A stretch of 64,000 nt of DNA, taken from JASBTN01 sp965228805. GTDB lineage: Bacteria; Pseudomonadota; Alphaproteobacteria; Rhodobacterales; Rhodobacteraceae. Positions 53,568 to 62,913 of this stretch are shown here, piece by piece. Location: NCBI RefSeq assembly GCF_965228805.1, contig NZ_CBDDIE010000003.1:3100001-3164000 (forward strand), read 5' to 3'. The notes under the pieces were generated by a model. That model made no database searches. It saw nothing but the letters and a program-made list of their open reading frames with translations, and was not told the DNA's origin. Made by a program: the position numbers and the translations under genes. The first letter of the stretch is position 1; each line of letters opens with the position of its first letter.

Positions 53568-56500
53568 ATGAGCGACATGATCGGCCCCCAGAAACCCAGG
53601 CGGCGCAGACGGCTGCATTGGCATCTCGGCATCTGGATGGTGCTGTCGGTGCTGCTGTTCGGTCTGTTCATGGTTTTGGCCTCGATGTCGCTGACCGGTC
53701 GCGTGGTGACCCTGCCCGAAGGTCTGACAGACCGCATCTCCACGCGCATCAACGACCGGCTCGACGGGGTCGGGATTTCGCTGGGCCGGGTCGAACTGGG
53801 CGTAACCCCTGAGGGCCGCCCGCGCCTGCGCCTGGTCAATGTCGGGGTCAAGGACCAGACCGGGCTGGAGGTTGCGCAGCTCAACGCGGTAGAGGGCGGG
53901 GTCAAGTTCTGGCCGCTTCTGCGGGGCAAGGTGGAACCCTCGGGCTTTGCGCTTTCGGGCGCGCAGGTCACCGTGCGCAGGCGCGCCAATGGCGAGTTCG
54001 ACCTGAGCTTTGGCCAAGCCGCCGGGGCCTCCGGCGGGCTGGGCGACATTCTGGACGCGATTGATGGCGTCTTTACCACGGGGCCGATGTCCACCGCCGA
54101 GCTGATCGAGGCCGACCAGTTGACCATTACGCTTGAGGACGCCCGCTCCGGCAGGCTCTGGCAGGTCACCGACGGGGCGCTGAAACTGACGCAGACCGAA
54201 AAGGTGGTGGATATCACCGTCTCCTTCGACGTGTTCAACCAGACCGAGGAGCTGGCCGAGACCGTGCTTGGTTTCCGCATGGCCAAGGGCAGTTCCGAGG
54301 CCTCTCTGGGCGCGACCTTCTCGAACGCCCGCGCCGCCGATATTGCCGCGCAATCGCCCGCGCTTGCCTTCCTGTCGGTGGTCGATGCGCCGATCTCGGG
54401 CGCCCTGCGTGCGGTGATCGACGCGGATGGCAAGACCTCCGACCTCGCGGGTACGCTCTCCTTCGGCGCGGGCGCCCTGTCGCCCACCCCGGGCGCGCGG
54501 CCCGTGCGTTTCGAGGGCGGGCGCGTCTATATGGATTACGACCCGGCCCAGCAGCGGGTTGGCCTGACCGAACTGTCGCTGACCACCGAATGGGGCACCA
54601 TTCGCGGCGAGGGGGGATCGTATCTGCAGGATTGGGTCAACGGTTGGCCCTCCGCCATGGTCGGTCAATACCGGATTACCGAGGCCGACCTGAACCCGCA
54701 GGGCTGGTTCACCGAACCGGTCAAGGTCGACAGCGGTGCGCTGGACATGCGTTTGCGCCTCGACCCCTTTACCCTGGAGATCGGCCAGCTGGTCCTCTCC
54801 CAGGCGGGCAATACCTATACCGCCAAGGGGCGCATCCGTGCCGACAGCGCCGGTTGGTCAGTGGCAATGGACGCCCATGCGGATCGGATCAGCCGGGATG
54901 AGCTGCTGGCCCTCTGGCCGCCGCGCCTTGCCCCCAAGCCACGCGCGTGGGTGGAAAAGAACATCACGATGGGCACCGCCTCCGATGCGCGTTTCGCCCT
55001 GCGCAGCATCCCGGGCGAGGACCTGCGCCTGTCGCTGGGCACACGGGTCACCGGCGCCACGGTGCACGCAGTGCCGAAGATGGCGCCGATCCGGAACCTC
55101 TCGGGCTATTTCTCGATCGAGGACAAGCGCCTTGTGGCCATGGCCGAGGGCGGCCAGATCGAAGCCCCCTCGGGCCACCGCATCGCCGTGGCGGGCACCT
55201 CGTTCACCATGCCCGATCTCACGCGTAAACCCACGCCCGCCGAGGTTCGGCTGGCCGTCGCGGGCGAGGTGCGGGGCATCCTGTCGGTGCTGGATGGGGA
55301 GCCCTTCCGCATCTTCAAGAACGCGCAGAACCTGGGGCCGGACCTGGCGCGTGGACGGGCCGTGGCGCGTGGGTCGCTGAACCTCGAACTGGCCCCGAAA
55401 GCCGCGTTCGAGGATGTGCGTTTCGACATTTCCGCTGACCTGACCGGGCTGAACTCCGACACGCTCGTGCCCGGCAAGCTGCTGACCGCCGACAGCGCGC
55501 GTCTGCATGCCACCCATGAGCGGATCGAGATTACCGGCAACGCCCAGGTCGGCGCCGTGCCCGCCTCTGGCACCTGGTCGATGTCCCTCAGGCCCGCCGA
55601 CAAGGGGCAGGGCTCGCGCGTCGAAGGGCGGGTTGCCTTGTCGCAGACATTCCTTGACGAATTCAACATCGGCCTGCCGCCCGGCACGGTCTCGGGCGAA
55701 GGGGTGGGCGAATATGTGCTGGACCTGCCGGTCGGGGCGCCGCCGCGCATCCGTTTGACCTCGGACCTCAACCGCCTGGGGCTTGCAGCGCCGCCGGTGG
55801 GCTGGTGGAAACCGGCGAACCGCACGGGGCGGCTGCTGGCCGAAGGCGTGCTGGGGCAAAGCCCGCGCATCGACCGGTTGGAGCTGGAAGCCCCGGGCCT
55901 GACCGCCACGGGCCGGGTCACCACCGGCGCGACCGGGCAGTTTCAGGCGGCAATCTTCGACCGGGTGCAGCTGGGCGGCTGGCTCGACGCGCCCGTGAGT
56001 TTTACCGCGCGCGGCCCGGGCCAGGCGGTGGCCGTTGCCGTGCGCGGCGGGTCGGCCGACATGCGCCGCGCGACCTTTGCCGATGGCGGCGGCGGTGGGC
56101 CGGTCGAGACCCAGGACACGCCGATCACCCTGGCGTTTGACTGGCTGACCATCTCCGAAGGCATCGTGCTGACCGGATTTGCCGCCGATCTGAACCGGCG
56201 CGGTGGTCTGCAGGGCACCTTTACCGCCGCGGTGCAGGGCGGCGGGCCGATCCGCGGCACCGTGGCCCCGCAACCGGACGGCTCCGCCTTCCGCATCACA
56301 TCTGCCGACGCGGGCGCTGTTCTGCGCGGGGCAGGGGTGTTCGAGAACGGGCGCGGCGGCGATCTGGTCCTGACCCTGGCCCCGCGCCCCGGCGAAGGCG
56401 TTTATGAGGGCTTTCTGGAAATCACCGACGCGCGCGTCGCCGACGCCCCCGCCATGGCGGCGCTCTTGTCGGCGGTTTCGGTCATCGGCCTGTTGGAACA

Positions 56501-56858
56501 GCTCGACGGCGAGGGGCTGATGTTCAACGATGTCGAGGCGCATTTCCGACTTGACCCGGAAAAGGTCACCCTGTTCCGCAGCTCCGCCGTGGGGCCAAGC
56601 CTGGGCATCTCGCTCGACGGGTTCTATCACCTCGCCGACAGCCGCATGGACATGCAGGGCGTGATCTCGCCCTTCTACGCGGTGAATGCGATCGGGCGCA
56701 TCTTCTCGCGCAAGGGTGAGGGGCTGGTCGGTTTTACCTTCCGCCTGCGCGGCGGGCCGGATGACCCCAATGTCGCGGTCAATCCGCTTTCGCTCTTCAC
56801 ACCGGGCATGTTTCGTGAGATTTTCCGCCGCTCGCCGCCGTCACGCCCGGCGAATTGA
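53568..56858 (+). CDS. AsmA-like/YhdP-type envelope protein (DUF3971)
   Basis: 1096 residues. A basic N-terminus (KPRRRRRLHWHLG) precedes a single membrane helix at ~20-44, then a long beta-rich periplasmic region (bridge-like, as in the AsmA/YhdP/TamB group) with an AsmA-type C-terminal part (RMDMQGVISPFYAVNAIGRIFSRKGEGLVGFTFRLRGGPDDPNVAVNPLSLFTPGMFREIFR). Such proteins help phospholipid movement to the outer membrane. It is divergent from bcp and followed by queA 28 bases later. Confidence 0.88.
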   Translation: MSDMIGPQKPRRRRRLHWHLGIWMVLSVLLFGLFMVLASMSLTGRVVTLPEGLTDRISTRINDRLDGVGISLGRVELGVTPEGRPRLRLVNVGVKDQTGLEVAQLNAVEGGVKFWPLLRGKVEPSGFALSGAQVTVRRRANGEFDLSFGQAAGASGGLGDILDAIDGVFTTGPMSTAELIEADQLTITLEDARSGRLWQVTDGALKLTQTEKVVDITVSFDVFNQTEELAETVLGFRMAKGSSEASLGATFSNARAADIAAQSPALAFLSVVDAPISGALRAVIDADGKTSDLAGTLSFGAGALSPTPGARPVRFEGGRVYMDYDPAQQRVGLTELSLTTEWGTIRGEGGSYLQDWVNGWPSAMVGQYRITEADLNPQGWFTEPVKVDSGALDMRLRLDPFTLEIGQLVLSQAGNTYTAKGRIRADSAGWSVAMDAHADRISRDELLALWPPRLAPKPRAWVEKNITMGTASDARFALRSIPGEDLRLSLGTRVTGATVHAVPKMAPIRNLSGYFSIEDKRLVAMAEGGQIEAPSGHRIAVAGTSFTMPDLTRKPTPAEVRLAVAGEVRGILSVLDGEPFRIFKNAQNLGPDLARGRAVARGSLNLELAPKAAFEDVRFDISADLTGLNSDTLVPGKLLTADSARLHATHERIEITGNAQVGAVPASGTWSMSLRPADKGQGSRVEGRVALSQTFLDEFNIGLPPGTVSGEGVGEYVLDLPVGAPPRIRLTSDLNRLGLAAPPVGWWKPANRTGRLLAEGVLGQSPRIDRLELEAPGLTATGRVTTGATGQFQAAIFDRVQLGGWLDAPVSFTARGPGQAVAVAVRGGSADMRRATFADGGGGGPVETQDTPITLAFDWLTISEGIVLTGFAADLNRRGGLQGTFTAAVQGGGPIRGTVAPQPDGSAFRITSADAGAVLRGAGVFENGRGGDLVLTLAPRPGEGVYEGFLEITDARVADAPAMAALLSAVSVIGLLEQLDGEGLMFNDVEAHFRLDPEKVTLFRSSAVGPSLGISLDGFYHLADSRMDMQGVISPFYAVNAIGRIFSRKGEGLVGFTFRLRGGPDDPNVAVNPLSLFTPGMFREIFRRSPPSRPAN

Positions 56859-56886
56859 CCTGATTGACGCACCCTATGAGCCGCCC

Positions 56887-57978
56887 ATGAAACTCTCCGA
56901 GTTCGATTTCGACCTGCCCGAGGATCTGATCGCCACCCGCCCGGCCAACCCGCGCAGCTCCGCCCGCCTGCTGGTGGCCGAGCCCGACCGGCTGACGGAC
57001 GGCAGGGTCACCGATCTGGTTGATTGGCTGAAACCCGGCGACCGTCTGGTGCTGAACGATACCAAGGTGATCCCTGCGCGCCTGTTCGGCACGCGCACCC
57101 GCGCCATGACACAGACGGGCGGCGCGCCAGGGGAGGGTGTGGCAAATATCGAGGTCACACTGCTTTCCCCCACGCCAACCGGCGACTGGTCCGCCCTGGT
57201 CAAACCCCTGCGCAAACTGCGCGAAGGGGAGGTGGTGGTCTTCTCAGACGATCTCAACGCCACGCTCCTGTCCAAGGAAGACGGCCAGGCCGTGCTGCGC
57301 TTCAATCTGGAAGGCGAGGCCTTCGACGCCGCGCTGGACGCCGCAGGCCAGATGCCGCTGCCGCCTTACATTGCCGCCAAACGTGCCGCCGACGCCCAGG
57401 ACCGCACCGATTACCAGACCGTCTGGGCCGAACACACCGGCGCCGTCGCCGCCCCCACCGCGTCCTTGCATTTCGACCAGCCGCTGCTGGATGCGCTCGC
57501 AGCCCGGGGCGTGGCGTTCACCCGCGTGACGCTGCATGTCGGCGCGGGCACCTTCCTGCCGGTCAAGGTCGATGATGTCTCGGACCACAAGATGCACGCC
57601 GAATGGGGCCGGGTCAGCGACGAGGCCGCCGCCCAGATCACCGCGACCAAAGCCGCAGGCGGGCGCGTCATCCCGGTGGGCACCACCGCCCTGCGCCTGA
57701 TCGAAAGCGCCGCCACCGCGCCCGGTCAGATCGCCCCCTGGCTGGGCGAGACCGACATTTTCATCACCCCCGGTTTCGACTTCAACATCGCCGATGGGCT
57801 AATGACCAATTTCCACCTGCCCAAATCCACCCTGATGATGCTGGTCTCGGCCCTCATGGGCACCGAGCGCATGCGCGAGGTCTATGCCCACGCCATTGCC
57901 GAGCGCTACAGGTTCTTTTCCTATGGTGACAGTTCGCTGTTGTTGCCCTCGGGGGAGGCAGGCAAAGACGCAGGCTGA
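56887..57978 (+). CDS. queA: tRNA preQ1 ribosyltransferase-isomerase
   Basis: 363 residues from the ATG at 56887. QueA family motifs: MKLSEFDFDLPEDLIATRPANPRSSARLL, GDRLVLNDTKVIPARLFG, MPLPPYI, YQTVWAEHTGAVAAPTASLHFD, VTLHVGAGTFLPVKVDDVSDHKMHAEW, FITPGFDF and MTNFHLPKSTLMMLVSAL. It transfers ribosyl from SAM to preQ1 in tRNA for queuosine. The next gene starts 1 base after its stop. Confidence 0.96.
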   Translation: MKLSEFDFDLPEDLIATRPANPRSSARLLVAEPDRLTDGRVTDLVDWLKPGDRLVLNDTKVIPARLFGTRTRAMTQTGGAPGEGVANIEVTLLSPTPTGDWSALVKPLRKLREGEVVVFSDDLNATLLSKEDGQAVLRFNLEGEAFDAALDAAGQMPLPPYIAAKRAADAQDRTDYQTVWAEHTGAVAAPTASLHFDQPLLDALAARGVAFTRVTLHVGAGTFLPVKVDDVSDHKMHAEWGRVSDEAAAQITATKAAGGRVIPVGTTALRLIESAATAPGQIAPWLGETDIFITPGFDFNIADGLMTNFHLPKSTLMMLVSALMGTERMREVYAHAIAERYRFFSYGDSSLLLPSGEAGKDAG

Positions 57979-57979
57979 G

Positions 57980-58435
57980 ATGAGTTTTCGCCAGATGATC
58001 GCCTTTCTGGGGCTCGCCAACGCGCTGGCATTCGCGCTGATCGGCGTTCACCTGATCGCGAATGACGCATTGGTGACATTGTTGCCCGGAGACGGCTGCG
58101 GGCAGGTTCTCGACAGACGGTTGAGGACACTCTTGTCGACGGGCATGACTATCGCCTATGCCTCCGCGCTGCTGTTTTCGCTGTCCCTCCCGACGACGCT
58201 CGTCTTCGGTCAAGGCAGGCGAATGCTGATCCTGGTCACGGTCCTGACCGTCGCAGGCTATTTTGGCGGTGGTGTCATCAACTTCTTGCATCACAAGCAT
58301 CTGACCGCATGCGACATGTTCCTGTTTGGATCGGATGCGCCCGTTCTCAACGTCTTGGCTGCAGCGGGTTGTCTGGCCCTGTCCTTGGCCGTTCTATTGC
58401 GAAGGTTCGGCAAGTTTCGGCGCGATAGCACGTAG
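57980..58435 (+). CDS. Small four-helix membrane protein, unknown function
   Basis: 151 residues from the ATG at 57980, one base after the queA stop. Four hydrophobic segments are seen (FRQMIAFLGLANALAFALIGVHLI, GMTIAYASALLFSLSLPTTLVF, RMLILVTVLTVAGYFGGGVIN and PVLNVLAAAGCLALSLAVLLRRF). A loop holds LHHKHLTACDMF. No family recognised. Overlap-coupled to queA, but not needed for queuosine synthesis in known pathways. Confidence 0.6.
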   Translation: MSFRQMIAFLGLANALAFALIGVHLIANDALVTLLPGDGCGQVLDRRLRTLLSTGMTIAYASALLFSLSLPTTLVFGQGRRMLILVTVLTVAGYFGGGVINFLHHKHLTACDMFLFGSDAPVLNVLAAAGCLALSLAVLLRRFGKFRRDST

Positions 58436-58498
58436 GGCAACGTCCTGCAGGACATCCTGCTTCAACTGCAGTTCACGTCCCGCAAAGCCAAGGTCCTC

Positions 58499-59161
58499 TC
58501 AAAACGCCAACAACCGAATATAACTCACCAGCGCGTCCACGTCCTCGCCCGTCAGGATGCCACGCCAGGCGGGCATGTAGCGGCCGCTTCCGTCCAGGAT
58601 CGCCTCGGCCAGTTCGGCATTGGTGAAACGGTCGGTCTCGTTCGGGTTGGTCAGGTCCATCGGCGACAGGGCCAAGAGCTTGCCCATGACGCCGTCGCCA
58701 TAGCCATCCTCGCCATGGCAGACGGTGCAGTATTTGTCGAACAGCTCGAACCCCGCCTGCGGATCGCCCGCCAGATCGTGTTTGGCGCGGCTCATGAAGC
58801 GCAGCCAGGCAATCAATGACGCGATTTCATCTGCGTCGAAGATATCCTTCCACTCCGGCATCGCATCGCTGATCAGATTGTGGCGGTCGCGTCCGGTGAT
58901 CGTGGGCGCCCCATCGCCGGTAATGATCCGGGTCAGGATCGCGTCGCTGCGGGCCCGGACCGTGGTGGTCAGGTCCGCCGGTGTCAGCCCCATCGATTTC
59001 GCCAGCGGACCGTCCCCCTTGCCATCGGTGCCGTGGCACAGCTGGCAATAGGACACGTAAAGCCGCTGCCCCTCATAGGCGGGCGACGGTTCCGCCTGGG
59101 CGCCGACCGGCGCAGACAGGAGCAGAACAGTGGCGGCAATGGCTTTGCGAAGGTGTTTCAT
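58499..59161 (-). CDS. Secreted di-haem cytochrome c
   Basis: 220 residues with a signal peptide ending AQAE. Two CxxCH motifs (CQLCHG near 40 and CTVCHG near 147) and Met ligands in MPEW and MPAWRG indicate a di-haem c-type cytochrome of two fused c6/c5-like halves (each with a GDG loop and a YI-LI-W C-terminal helix). It carries electrons in the periplasm. Monocistronic, divergent from the MFS gene. Confidence 0.9.
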   Translation of the reverse strand: MKHLRKAIAATVLLLSAPVGAQAEPSPAYEGQRLYVSYCQLCHGTDGKGDGPLAKSMGLTPADLTTTVRARSDAILTRIITGDGAPTITGRDRHNLISDAMPEWKDIFDADEIASLIAWLRFMSRAKHDLAGDPQAGFELFDKYCTVCHGEDGYGDGVMGKLLALSPMDLTNPNETDRFTNAELAEAILDGSGRYMPAWRGILTGEDVDALVSYIRLLAF

Positions 59162-59341
59162 GCGAAATCCTCGGTTGGCTTATGCAGTTATGCAGATCGT
59201 GCCATGGACTCCGCGATCTTCCAAGCATGTTGCTCTGGACCCCCACAAGGCCGGAACACGACTCTCCTGCGTCGTGTTTGGTCGCGAGCGGCGTAAATCC
59301 CGTGTTATCAGGGGAAAAACATCTCGCGCGCGGAGACCCTC

Positions 59342-60616
59342 ATGATTCAAGTTCTCACCGGTTCCTGGGCTCTGCTCCTGGGCATGATGCTGCTGATGGT
59401 CGGCAATGGCGTGCAGGGCACGCTGCTGGGCATTCGCGGCGGGTTGGAGGGATTTTCGACCTTCCAGATGTCGATCGTCATGTCGGGCTATTTCATCGGC
59501 TTCCTGGGCGGCTCGCGCATGGCGCCCCTGATGATCCGGCGGGTGGGGCATGTGCGGGTCTTTGCCGCGCTCGGCAGCTTCATCTCCGCCGTTCTGATCC
59601 TGTTTCCGGCCTTTGCCGATCCCTGGATCTGGACGGCCGAACGTATCGTCATCGGTTTCTGTTTCTCGGGCGTCTACGTGACCGCCGAAAGCTGGCTGAA
59701 CAACGCCGCCACCAATGAAAACCGTGGCAAGGCGCTGTCGCTGTACCTGATCGTGCAGATGACGGGCATCATCGCCGCGCAGGGCCTTCTGGTGCTGGCC
59801 GATCCGGCGGGTTTCATCCTGTTCATCGTGCCCTCGGTGCTTGTGTCGATCTCCTTCGCGCCGATCCTTCTGTCAGTGAACCCGACCCCGGCGTTTGAAA
59901 GCACCAAGGGCATGAGCCTGAAGGAGCTCTTCCACATCTCGCCCCTGGGCTGCGTCGGCCTCTTCATTTTGGGCGGCGTGTTCTCGGCTCAGTTCGGCAT
60001 GGCCGCGGTCTTTGGCACCGAGGCGGGGCTGAGTGTCGGGCAGATCTCGATCTTCGTTTCGTCGATCTACATCGGTGGCGTGGTGCTGCAATACCCGATC
60101 GGCTGGATGTCTGACCGTATGGACCGGCGTTTCCTGATCCTGATCGTGACCGGGATCGGCGCCGCGGCGGCGACCCTGCCGGTGCTCATGCCCGGCCGGT
60201 TCGAAGTCCTGCTGGTCACCGCCTTCCTGATCGGCGGCATGTCGAACCCGCTCTATGCGCTGCTGATCGCCTATGTGAACGACTTCCTTGAACTCGACGA
60301 CATGGCCGCGGCCTCCTCCGGTCTGATCTTCATCAACGGGATCGGTGCCATCGCCGGGCCTGTCGTGACCGGTTGGACCATGGGGGCGCTGGGACCGAAC
60401 GGTTTCTTTGTCTTCATGGGGATCCTGATGTTCGGCCTTCTGGCCTATGGCCTCTGGCGCTCGACCCAGCGCGCCGCGCCCTCGGTCGAGGAAACCGGCG
60501 ATTACGTCGCCATTTCGCCCTCCGCCTCGCCGGTGGCCGTGGACATGGCCCAGGAGGTCTATATCGAGACCTCGGGCGATGAGACTGACGAAACGGCCAC
60601 ATCTGCCACGCAATAA
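59342..60616 (+). CDS. MFS transporter
   Basis: 424 residues with twelve hydrophobic segments and an acidic C-terminal tail. MFS motif A-like loop GGSRMAPLMIRRVGHVRV follows segment 2, and GWMSDRMDRRFLILIV lies after segment 8. The style resembles the YcaD/CynX-like branch. No substrate can be read. It is divergent from the cytochrome gene. Confidence 0.88.
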   Translation: MIQVLTGSWALLLGMMLLMVGNGVQGTLLGIRGGLEGFSTFQMSIVMSGYFIGFLGGSRMAPLMIRRVGHVRVFAALGSFISAVLILFPAFADPWIWTAERIVIGFCFSGVYVTAESWLNNAATNENRGKALSLYLIVQMTGIIAAQGLLVLADPAGFILFIVPSVLVSISFAPILLSVNPTPAFESTKGMSLKELFHISPLGCVGLFILGGVFSAQFGMAAVFGTEAGLSVGQISIFVSSIYIGGVVLQYPIGWMSDRMDRRFLILIVTGIGAAAATLPVLMPGRFEVLLVTAFLIGGMSNPLYALLIAYVNDFLELDDMAAASSGLIFINGIGAIAGPVVTGWTMGALGPNGFFVFMGILMFGLLAYGLWRSTQRAAPSVEETGDYVAISPSASPVAVDMAQEVYIETSGDETDETATSATQ

Positions 60617-60691
60617 TCGCAATAGTGCTTGCAGGTCTGTAAAACTTTTGTAACGCTTTCCCTGAGGGCAGTGTATGGGAAGGAGGGTCCC

Positions 60692-61297
60692 ATGATTAAA
60701 CCACAGACGCGCATTGCAGGCTGCGCGACGCCGGAGGAGATTCTGGCGTTCTGGCTCGATGAGGTCGGACCGTCAGGGTGGTACAACGGCGGCGACGCGC
60801 TGGATGCGGAAATTAGAAACAAGTTCTTGACCACCTGGGAAAAGGCCTGCGACGGGGCGTTCAGCCTCTGGCTGACCTATCCCAGCGGATCGCTGGCCTA
60901 TCTGATCCTGATGGACCAGTTTCCGCGCAACATGTTCCGGGGTAACGCCCGGGCCTTTGCCTCCGACAAGGCGGCGCTGGCAGCGGCCAAATGTGCCGTG
61001 GACAAGGGGTGGGATCTGCGCATTGACGAACCGGCACGGCAGTTCTTCTACATGCCGATGATGCACAGCGAGAACCTTTGCGACCAGGAACGCTGCGTGC
61101 GCCTGATGAAGGCGCGCATGACCGACAATGGTGACGGCAACCTCCTGCATGCCAAGGTGCATCGCGAGGTGATCCGCCGCTTCGGTCGGTTCCCCTATCG
61201 CAACGAGGCGCTGGCGCGGGCCACGACCCCGCCCGAGGCCGCCTTTGTTGCCGAGGGTGGCTACGGCGCGGTGTTGCAGCAGATCTCGGCGGCCTGA
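60692..61297 (+). CDS. DUF924 family protein
   Basis: 201 residues from the ATG at 60692 with AAGGAGG upstream. The DUF924 pattern is clear: ATPEEILAFWLDEVGPSGWYNGGDALDAEIRNKF, AYLILMDQFPRNMFRGNARAFASDKAAL, RQFFYMPMMHSENLCDQERC and HREVIRRFGRFPYRNEALAR. Its function is unknown in bacteria. Monocistronic, convergent with the monooxygenase gene. Confidence 0.9.
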   Translation: MIKPQTRIAGCATPEEILAFWLDEVGPSGWYNGGDALDAEIRNKFLTTWEKACDGAFSLWLTYPSGSLAYLILMDQFPRNMFRGNARAFASDKAALAAAKCAVDKGWDLRIDEPARQFFYMPMMHSENLCDQERCVRLMKARMTDNGDGNLLHAKVHREVIRRFGRFPYRNEALARATTPPEAAFVAEGGYGAVLQQISAA

Positions 61298-61382
61298 TAG
61301 GGGCTGTCATTTGAACGACAGGGCAGGGGCCGCGGATTACCCCGGCTGCCCCTCCCGACAGGTTCATGCAAAATTTCGGGTG

Positions 61383-62660
61383 TTATGCGGTGACCCGCGC
61401 GCCCGGGGCGATGATCGGCGGGCTGGCGTTCAACTCGGCGACGGCAAAGCCTGCCGCCGATTTGTAACCCGCGATGAAGGCTTCGCGCTCCTCCTTCGGA
61501 ATGATGCTGTCGATATTGCGGAAGAGGCCCCGGCAACGCTCTTCCACGATGTCCAACAGGCCGAAGGGGCCGGAGCCGCGGTTGCGCAGCACCAGTTCGG
61601 ACACCGGCCCGCAGAGCTGCGCGTCATAAGCGGCCAGCGCACCGGTCGTTACCCCATGGCTCAGCATCTGCGCCCCCATGGTGCGCGCGTCGATGATCGC
61701 CTGGCTCGCCCCGTTTGACCCGGTCGGGTACATCGCATGGGCCGCATCCCCCATCAGAACCACCGCGCCGTCCTGCCAGGTCGGCACCGGGTCGCGGTCG
61801 ATCATCGGGTTTTCATACAGCACCTGCGTCTCGCGGATCAGTTTCGGCACGTCCAGCCAGTCATAGGTCCAGTCCATGAAATGCGGCAGCACCTCCTTGA
61901 CCTGCGCCTCGCGGAACCATGCGCCATCGCGCGCGTCCGGGTCATCATGGGTGACCTCGGCGATCCAGTTGATATCGGCCTTGCCGTCCTTGCCGACAGG
62001 CGAGATCGGGTAGATCACCATGCGCTGGCGCGCGCCGCCGAGGCCAATGAAGCTCGATCCGGTGCGCACCGGCTTGGCACGGGTGCAGCCGCGCCACATC
62101 AGCGCGCCACCCCAGTGGATCGGCGGTTGACCCGGGTGCATCTGCGCGCGCACCTTGGAATGAATGCCATCGGCGCCGACCAGGATCGTGCCGGTGATCG
62201 GCGCGCCTTCCTCCAGGAAAGCGGTGACCGTGCCGCCCTCCTGCCGGTATCCGGTCACCCGCGCGTTCAGCTTCAGAACATCGGGCCCGCAACGCTCCAT
62301 CAGGCGGCGATAGAGCAGCATGTGAAACGCGCCGCGATGCACCGCATATTGCGGCCAGTCATAGCCCGCCTCCAGCCCGCGCGGCTCGGCATGGATCTCG
62401 GCGCCATTGCGCCCGACCAGGGCCCATTCGCGGGCGGGCACGCCGACCCCGTCCAGGTCGCGCTGGTCGATCCCCAGCGCATAAAGCTCGCGCACCGCGT
62501 TGGGCTGCAGGTTGATCCCCACCCCCAACGGACGCAGCGCGCGCACGCTTTCCAGCACGGTAAAGGACACGCCGATCTGATCCAGCGTCAACGCCAGCGC
62601 AAGCCCGCCGATCCCGCCACCGGCGATCAATACATGCGCTTGCGTATCCGAATTCGTCAT
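61383..62660 (-). CDS. FAD-dependent monooxygenase (hydroxybenzoate-type)
   Basis: 425 residues. The FAD Rossmann motif HVLIAGGGIGGLALAL opens it; the second flavin motif DGAVVLMGDAAHAMYPTGSNGASQAI and a DGIHSKVR motif (DG) are seen. It is a class A flavin monooxygenase close to salicylate/3-hydroxybenzoate 6-hydroxylase and related enzymes. The substrate is likely an aromatic acid, but this cannot be read from the sequence. A palindrome in the intergenic region with lpdA may regulate it. Confidence 0.88.
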   Translation of the reverse strand: MTNSDTQAHVLIAGGGIGGLALALTLDQIGVSFTVLESVRALRPLGVGINLQPNAVRELYALGIDQRDLDGVGVPAREWALVGRNGAEIHAEPRGLEAGYDWPQYAVHRGAFHMLLYRRLMERCGPDVLKLNARVTGYRQEGGTVTAFLEEGAPITGTILVGADGIHSKVRAQMHPGQPPIHWGGALMWRGCTRAKPVRTGSSFIGLGGARQRMVIYPISPVGKDGKADINWIAEVTHDDPDARDGAWFREAQVKEVLPHFMDWTYDWLDVPKLIRETQVLYENPMIDRDPVPTWQDGAVVLMGDAAHAMYPTGSNGASQAIIDARTMGAQMLSHGVTTGALAAYDAQLCGPVSELVLRNRGSGPFGLLDIVEERCRGLFRNIDSIIPKEEREAFIAGYKSAAGFAVAELNASPPIIAPGARVTA

Positions 62661-62853
62661 GCCGCTCTCCTAACAATCGTTCGGCAACTTTCCCGCAAAG
62701 CCCGGCGCGGATCAAGCGAGCGGTCGGATTTTCCTTGATCCCGCGACGCTTTGCCCGGCAGCATGGCCAGAAAGGCGCGGCCTGACGCATCCTTCCGGCC
62801 ATTCGCAGGCCGCATGGCGGGGTTTCCGCTGGGTCATTGATGCGTTGAACAAA

Positions 62854-62873
62854 ATAGTTTAAGGCCAAACTAT
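62854..62873. promoter_or_regulatory. Inverted repeat upstream of the monooxygenase and lpdA
   Basis: ATAGTTT (62854-62860) and AAACTAT (62867-62873) are perfect 7-bp arms separated by 6 bases. The 20-bp AT-rich site resembles MarR-type operators and lies in the 253-base divergent region, nearer lpdA (40 bases before its start). Confidence 0.5.
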
Positions 62874-62913
62874 CTTAAAGCCGACCGCTGTCAGAACCCG
62901 GAGGAGACACCCA

